A stretch of DNA of 64,000 nt, taken from the NCBI RefSeq assembly GCF_000384475.1, contig NZ_ARWB01000001.1, positions 3,723,039 through 3,787,038 of the forward strand, given 5' to 3'. Positions 59,113 through 64,000 of the stretch are shown piece after piece; the first letter of the stretch is position 1; each line of letters starts with the position of its first letter. Source of the DNA: Methylopila sp. M107 (GTDB lineage: Bacteria > Pseudomonadota > Alphaproteobacteria > Rhizobiales > Methylopilaceae). The position numbers and the translations under genes were made by a program. The notes beneath the pieces are model-generated. The model made no database searches and was not told the DNA's origin. It saw only the letters and a list, made by a program, of their open reading frames with translations.

Positions 59113-60054
59113 ATGCCCGCAGCGGAACTCTCGTCGGCAGGCCTTGCGGAGCGGCTCGGCGCCGAGGCCTCGGCGTTCGCGGCGGGCGTCGCCGACCTCG
59201 CCGTCCACATCGCCGGCGTGTTCACGAGCCCCGAGATCCTTTCCGTGATCGGGCTCTGCGCCTTCGTCGTGGTCGTCGATTTCGTCCGCCGCGGCTTTCG
59301 GGCGGTCTGGCCGCGCAGGATCGTCGAGGGGTCGCTCGCGACGCTTGCGATCGTCGCCGCCAACCTCGCCTTCGGCCCGCTCGTGATGTTCTGCGCGAAG
59401 GGCCTGCAGACCGGCTACGACGCGCTGCACATCCCGAGCGTCGACCCCGCCTTCTGGGCCCAGTTCCCCAAATGGGCGCTCGTGCCGCTCGCGATCCTCG
59501 CCTACGACGTCGCGAACTACTGGAACCATCGCGCGATGCACATGCGCTGGCTCTGGCCGGTGCACGCCGTCCACCATTCCGAACCCGAGATCACCGGCCT
59601 CAGCGTGCTTCGCGTGCACGGGCTAGAGGCTCTGGTGATGATGGGCTCCTACACGCTGCTGCTGTCCTGGCTCGGCTTCCCGCCGGACGCGATGGGCGGC
59701 GCCGCGATCCTGCTCGGGCTCCACAACGCCTATGTCCACGTCAATGTCGACTGGGGCCACGGGCTGCTCGCCCGCCTGATCGCCTCTCCACGGTTCCATC
59801 GCTGGCACCACGCCGATGTTCCGGAAGCGCACGGCAAGAACCTCGCCAACGTGTTCCCGTTCCTCGACGTGCTCTTCGGGACCTATTACGTGCCCGGCCG
59901 CTGCGAGGAGCGCCTCGGCGCCGAAGGCGTGCCGGAAAACGACGTGGCGCGGCTGGTGCTGTTTCCCTTCGTCGCCTGGGCGGGGATGATCGCGCAGGCG
60001 TTCCGTCGCGCGAAAGCGCCCGGCGCTCTGGACAATGAGGCGCCGGTCGCCTGA
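59113..60054 (+). CDS. Sterol desaturase / fatty acid hydroxylase family protein
   Basis: A 313-residue di-iron membrane oxygenase. The histidine clusters are HRAMH, HAVHH and HRWHHAD, with a further LHNAYVHVNVDWGHG, spaced as in the FA_hydroxylase family. Four or five membrane helices surround them. In bacteria such enzymes hydroxylate lipids, carotenoids or hopanoids; the substrate here is unknown. It stands just before the sulfatase pseudogene. Confidence 0.9.
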   Translation: MPAAELSSAGLAERLGAEASAFAAGVADLAVHIAGVFTSPEILSVIGLCAFVVVVDFVRRGFRAVWPRRIVEGSLATLAIVAANLAFGPLVMFCAKGLQTGYDALHIPSVDPAFWAQFPKWALVPLAILAYDVANYWNHRAMHMRWLWPVHAVHHSEPEITGLSVLRVHGLEALVMMGSYTLLLSWLGFPPDAMGGAAILLGLHNAYVHVNVDWGHGLLARLIASPRFHRWHHADVPEAHGKNLANVFPFLDVLFGTYYVPGRCEERLGAEGVPENDVARLVLFPFVAWAGMIAQAFRRAKAPGALDNEAPVA

Positions 60055-60190
60055 CGGTTTGGCGGCTTGTGTTATTTGAAGTTGCCGGTCCCACCGACCG
60101 ACGACCGAGAAGTGTGGCATTGACGCAACCAAAGCGTGCGCTGCAGTCAAGAGCGTCAGTTTTCTCGTTTATTGATCGATCGATTATCGT

Positions 60191-61741
60191 ATGGCGTTCC
60201 CCAGTGGGTTGGGGCGCGGCGCGATGGCGAAAGACCTTTCCCGGCGGGATCTACTCGTCGGTAGTGCATATGCACTTTCAGCAGCGACGGGCATAGCGTC
60301 CTCATCCGGGTTGGCGGCGCCGGCGGTTAAATCTGGCGGTAAGAAACCCAACATCCTGTTCATTCCAATCGACGACATGAACGACTGGACCGGTTGGCAG
60401 GGCGGCTACCCGCTGGCCTCGACGCCGAACCTCGACGCGCTCGCCGGCAAGGGCGCGGCGATGACGCGGGCCTACGCGCCGGTTCCCGTGTGCCAGGGCT
60501 CGCGCGCCGCAGTCATGTTCGGCATCGAGCCGTGGCGGTCCGGCATCTACACCAACCACTGCAAGCAGTGGCCGAAGGTCAAGGAAGTCGCGAAGCGGCC
60601 GTCGCTGGTCAGGACGTTCCAGGAGGCCGGCTATCGGACGTTCGGAACGGGCAAGATCCACCACGACGGATGGCAGAATGACGACAAGGGCAACGATCCG
60701 TCCTCCTAGACGGAATATTTCGCCCGGCCGGAATGGACCGACAGCGGATTCGAAGACTTCAACTGGGCGTGCCGCGGGACGGTCGAGACCACGCAGGATC
60801 GCCGCCGCGCGAAGCTGATTGTCGACAAGGTGCTGTCGAAGACGCACGACAAGCCCTTCTTCGCGGCGCTCGGAATCCGCAAGCCGCATATGAGCTGGGT
60901 CGTCCCGGACGCCTATTGCCGGCGGTTTCCGCTCGACAGGATCGTCTACCCACTCGGCGCGCTCGACACCGAACGCACGACGCTCGCGACGAACGCCGAC
61001 GTCGCGGATCTCGGCGGCGCCGGACGGGCGACGCTGAGCCAGTTTCCCACCGATCATCTCAAGGTCGCCGCCGCGGGCAAGTGGAAGGCGCTGATCCGCG
61101 CCTATCTCGCCTGCGTCGCGGAGGCGGACGACGCCATCGGCGTCGCCATGAAGGGCGTTCTCGATGGACCGAACGTCTCGAACACGATCATCGTGATCTG
61201 GTCGGATCACGGCTGGCAGCTTGGCGAGAAGCTGGCGTGGCGCAAGTTCACGCTCTGGGAGCGAGCGCTGCGCGTGCCCGTGATCTTCGCCGGCCCCAGG
61301 ATCGCGCAGCGCAGCGAGAACGCGCTATTCTCGACCATCGACCTCTACAAGACCCTGTGCGACCTCGCGGGCGTCGACCAGCCGGCCGACCTCGACGGCG
61401 TGTCGCATGCGGCGTTCCTGACCCGGAAAAACGGCAAGGACGCGCGTGACAGCGTCGTGTCGACCTGGGCGCTGGAAACGGGTTCGCCCCCGCAGGCCGG
61501 CAAAGCGGCCAAGAACGCCCACCTCAAGGACATTCATTTCTCTGTGCGGCGCGCGAGCGCGCGCCTGATCGCCTACGGCACGGGCGAACGCGAACTCTAC
61601 GACCACAAGACCGATCCTTGGGAATGGCGGAACATCGCGGGGCAGCCGGGGTCGAAGGCGGCCATCGACCGGCTTATCGCCGCCTGTCCCCGGGACGCTG
61701 TTGCGCCCGCATGGGAGAAATCGGAGGTGGTCGACGATTGA
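60191..61741 (+). pseudogene. Tat-exported sulfatase interrupted by one in-frame amber codon
   Basis: One continuous reading frame encodes a sulfatase of about 515 residues, broken only by TAG at 60707-60709. Before it: a Tat leader (DLSRRDLLVGSAYALSA), KPNILFIPIDDMNDWTG and the active-site motif VCQGSRAAVMFG (C-X-G-S-R in place of the usual C-X-P-S-R). After it, in the same frame: TEYFARPEW, KPFFAALGIRKPHMSW, IIVIWSDHGWQLGEKLAWRK and ELYDHKTDPWEWRN. Relatives have Trp at the stop position (SW-EYF), so one G-to-A change of TGG explains it. The rest is undamaged, so the lesion is recent, a sequencing error, or read through. Confidence 0.85.
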
Positions 61742-61834
61742 CGGCGGCGGCGGCGTCCCGCGCTTATGCTTCGCCGCGGTCACATAAGGTCTGTCGAGTG
61801 GCTGGACGCGGCGGCGCCGTGCTAAACAGGCGTC

Positions 61835-62899
61835 ATGAGCGCCACAAACCTCACCTGCTACCTGCATATCGGCCCGCACAAGACCGCGAGCAGCACGATC
61901 CAGCAGTTCGTCCGCGAGAACGAGACGGAGCTTCGGCGGCAAAAGCTGGTCTATCCCTCCATCCTGAGGGACAATGGCAAGGTCGCGCGCAGCCACCAGA
62001 TCCTCGGCACGGCCGTCGAGCTGACGCCGGAGGGCGATCTGGCGCCCGGCGCTCGGTTCTGGACCGTCGTCGACGAGATCGCCCGCCGGGGCGACACGAA
62101 CATCCTGATTTCGCACGAAAGCCTGGTGTCGCGGCTCGCCGCGCCCGGCGTGCTCGACCGGGTGCTGAACTATTTCGCCAAGCGCGGCTATGCGGTCGTC
62201 GCGATCGCCTATGTGCGCGACCAGCCCGGCTGGCTCAACAGCTGGTACGTGCAGGGCCAGAAGCGGCTGTCGGGCCTGCAGAGCTTCGACGTTTTCGTCG
62301 AGAAGTTCATCGAGCAGGGCCATGTCGAGCCGGCCCGCTACCTCGCGCCGTTCCTGAACGAGCCGCGGCTGCGGGTCGAGCCGGTGTCGTTCGAGCGCGC
62401 CGCGCGCGACGGGCTCGAGATGGACTTCATCCGCCGCTGCGGCGTCGAGGAAGTCGGCGGCCTCGTCACGCCGCCGATCCGCAACGTCAACGCCGGCGCG
62501 AAAACCGTCTACGCGGCGCGCCGGATCATGACCGAACTCGGCGGGCGGGCGCGCGACCGCGAGGGCTACGGCAAGGTCTATATGGACTTCAAGACGACCG
62601 CCCGATCGCTCGGCTGGGACGGCAAGCCGTTCATCGCGCTCGATCAGGCGCTCTATGAGCGCATCAGGGCGCGCTACGCCGAGTCCAACGACCTCTTCGC
62701 CCGGCAGTGGTTTGGCGCCGCCTGGGAGGAGCTCGCGCCGCCGCGCCGCTACGAGCCCAGTCTGTTCGAGCCCGAGACCGCGTCGCGCGAGGAGATCGAG
62801 GAGATCGAGGCCGTGGTCGATCGCGCCGTGCGCGCCTTTGCCAAGAAGGCGGCCAAGGGGAAGGGCAATGGCGGGAACAAGAACGCAGAGGCGGCCTGA
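61835..62899 (+). CDS. Sulfotransferase-like protein, copy 1
   Basis: A 354-residue protein with a sulfotransferase-type P-loop (CYLHIGPHKTASSTIQQFVR) for the 5'-phosphosulfate and a YVRDQPGWLNSWYVQGQKRL segment in the 3'-phosphate position. ISHESLVSRLAAP, RNVNAGAKTVYAARRIM and a C-terminal Lys/Ala-rich helix (RAFAKKAAKGKG) complete it. No signal peptide. Such enzymes often sulfate polysaccharides or glycolipids, sometimes with a related but non-sulfotransferase role. It is followed 63 bases later by a clear paralogue, and preceded by a sulfatase. Confidence 0.78.
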   Translation: MSATNLTCYLHIGPHKTASSTIQQFVRENETELRRQKLVYPSILRDNGKVARSHQILGTAVELTPEGDLAPGARFWTVVDEIARRGDTNILISHESLVSRLAAPGVLDRVLNYFAKRGYAVVAIAYVRDQPGWLNSWYVQGQKRLSGLQSFDVFVEKFIEQGHVEPARYLAPFLNEPRLRVEPVSFERAARDGLEMDFIRRCGVEEVGGLVTPPIRNVNAGAKTVYAARRIMTELGGRARDREGYGKVYMDFKTTARSLGWDGKPFIALDQALYERIRARYAESNDLFARQWFGAAWEELAPPRRYEPSLFEPETASREEIEEIEAVVDRAVRAFAKKAAKGKGNGGNKNAEAA

Positions 62900-62962
62900 G
62901 GGCGGCGTGCGCATGAGAGACGTCGGTCAGCGTCGTCGGTCCCGTCCTGCGGGGCGGTCGCG

Positions 62963-64000
62963 ATGAGCGCGTCGAAGACCCGCGCCTGCTACCTCCACAT
63001 CGGTCCGCACAAGACCGGCAGCAGCTCGATCCAGCAGTTCGTGCGCGAGAACGAGATGGCGCTCGCGGCGCGCGGGCTCCGCTTCCCCGTGATCGTCAAG
63101 GAGAACGGCAAGCTCGCGCGCAACCACCGCCTGCTCGCCGCGCCGGACGAACTCACCGAGGACGGCGACATCCGACCGGGCGCCAAGCTCTGGCCGCAGG
63201 TGGACGCGGTGGCGCGGGCGGGCGAGGCGGACATCCTGCTGTCGCATGAGAGCTTCGTCACGGCTCTGCCGGGCTTGGGCTCGCTCGACCGGATCGTGAA
63301 GTATTTTGGCAAACGCGGCTACGCCGTGACGGTCATCGCCTATGTGCGCGACCAGCCCGGCTGGCTGAACAGCTGGTATGTGCAGAACCAGAAGCGGCTC
63401 AACGGCGAACAGAGCTTTGACGGTTTCGTCGAGGAATTCGCCGCCAGCGGCCGCGTCGAGCCCGGACGGTATCTCGCGCCATTCTTCGAGGATCCGCGGA
63501 TCGCGGTCGACGTCGTGTCGTTCGAGCGCGCGATTTCGGCGGGTCTCGAGGCGGACTTCCTTCGCCGATGCGGCGTCGAGGACATCGACGGGCTGGTCGC
63601 GACGCCGATCCGCAACGTCAACGCGGGCGCGAAGACGGTCTACGCCGGCCAGCAGATCATGAAGCGGCTGGGCCGCCCCCTGCGAAACTACGACTGCTAC
63701 GGCCGGATCTACCGCGAGTTCAAGGCCTCGTTCCAGGAGTTCGGTTGGGAGAGCAGGCCGTATGTCGCTCTCGACCAGCATCTCTACGAGACCATCAGAT
63801 CGCGCTACGCGCCGACCAACGACGCCTTCGCGCGCGAACATTTCGGCGCGGCCTGGGAGGAGCTCGTCCCGGCCCGGACCTACGAGCGGAGCGTGCTCGA
63901 TCCCACCGCCGCGACGCCCGGCGAGATGGAGCAGATCGAAGCCGTGGTGGAGCGCGCTCTGGCGACCTTCGCCAAGAAGGCCGGGAAGGCCGGCAAGCGG
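62963..64000 (+). CDS. Sulfotransferase-like protein, copy 2 (3' end outside window)
   Basis: Open to the right edge; 346 codons visible. It matches copy 1 along its whole length with hardly any gaps: CYLHIGPHKTGSSSIQQFVR, LSHESFVTALPG, IAYVRDQPGWLNSWYVQNQK, RYLAPFFEDPRI, PIRNVNAGAKTVYAGQQIM, EHFGAAWEELVPARTYERS and the basic tail TFAKKAGKAGKR. By eye well over half the residues are the same. A tandem duplication is therefore likely; more copies may lie beyond the edge. Confidence 0.78.
   Translation, partial: MSASKTRACYLHIGPHKTGSSSIQQFVRENEMALAARGLRFPVIVKENGKLARNHRLLAAPDELTEDGDIRPGAKLWPQVDAVARAGEADILLSHESFVTALPGLGSLDRIVKYFGKRGYAVTVIAYVRDQPGWLNSWYVQNQKRLNGEQSFDGFVEEFAASGRVEPGRYLAPFFEDPRIAVDVVSFERAISAGLEADFLRRCGVEDIDGLVATPIRNVNAGAKTVYAGQQIMKRLGRPLRNYDCYGRIYREFKASFQEFGWESRPYVALDQHLYETIRSRYAPTNDAFAREHFGAAWEELVPARTYERSVLDPTAATPGEMEQIEAVVERALATFAKKAGKAGKR

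Noticed and set aside
60055-60190. tRNA or attachment site near the sulfation island
   Set aside because: The region has lower GC but no cloverleaf, no direct repeats and no integrase gene.

Overview
The window is a GC-rich, gene-dense piece of an alphaproteobacterial chromosome, most likely from the Hyphomicrobiales (Rhizobiales). The evidence is the gene order infB-rbfA-truB-rpsO-pnp, the series tesB-glnK-amtB-ftsK-lolA-xth, dnaK-dnaJ-pmtA, a phaA/phaB/phaR locus, an sdhCDAB operon, and a mesaconyl-CoA hydratase typical of the ethylmalonyl-CoA pathway. That last gene, with two poly-hydroxybutyrate-related loci, suggests an organism that handles acetyl-CoA or C1 carbon through the ethylmalonyl-CoA route, such as a methylotroph. 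I cannot name a genus. No rRNA, tRNA, CRISPR array, prophage or insertion-sequence transposase was found.

Layout. 1-7 kb: translation and RNA-decay cluster (infB, cut at the left edge, rbfA, truB, rpsO, pnp), with a structured pnp leader that appears to hide its own ribosome binding site. 7-12 kb: a membrane GGDEF cyclase, a secreted unknown, a DGPF/YCII protein and an SF1 (UvrD/Rep-type) helicase with a near-match SOS box at its start. 12.5-15.3 kb: a patatin / acetoacetate decarboxylase / 3-hydroxybutyrate dehydrogenase cluster (ketone-body and PHB breakdown). 15.6-19.6 kb: sdhC-sdhD-sdhA-small coiled-coil gene-sdhB on the minus strand. 19.8-24 kb: TetR regulator, Tat-exported ferritin-like protein, mesaconyl-CoA hydratase, unknown gene. 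23.8-26.1 kb: a tight five-gene minus-strand operon headed by asd. 26.5-27.4 kb: a non-coding stretch with repeats and an orphan LexA box. 27.4-31.1 kb: leuB, a UbiH-family hydroxylase and small genes. 31-40 kb: tesB, glnK-amtB behind a sigma54-type promoter, ftsK, a low-GC orphan gene, lolA, a possible small RNA, xth. 40-49.8 kb: chaA, metW, an asparagine-synthase-like enzyme without its glutaminase cysteine, a methyltransferase, an AAA ATPase, an HPP-CBS membrane protein, gloB, a cupin and a drug/metabolite exporter. 49.9-53.7 kb: phaB, phaA, phaR and small secreted proteins. 53.9-58.6 kb: dnaK-dnaJ-pmtA divergent from alkB. 59-64 kb: a lipid hydroxylase, a sulfatase broken by one amber codon, and two tandem sulfotransferase-like genes, the second running off the right edge.

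The metabolic genes fit together. PhaA/PhaB build 3-hydroxybutyryl-CoA, PhaR senses PHB, the bdhA/adc/patatin cluster handles 3-hydroxybutyrate and acetoacetate, the mesaconyl-CoA hydratase turns the same C4 intermediates towards glyoxylate and propionyl-CoA, and succinate dehydrogenase takes the resulting succinate. The least ordinary parts are the dispersed two-armed inverted repeats between genes (ten copies of one family, four of another), the sulfation island at the right edge, the candidate small RNA behind lolA with an anti-Shine-Dalgarno loop, the orphan LexA box, and the extra coiled-coil gene inside the sdh operon.
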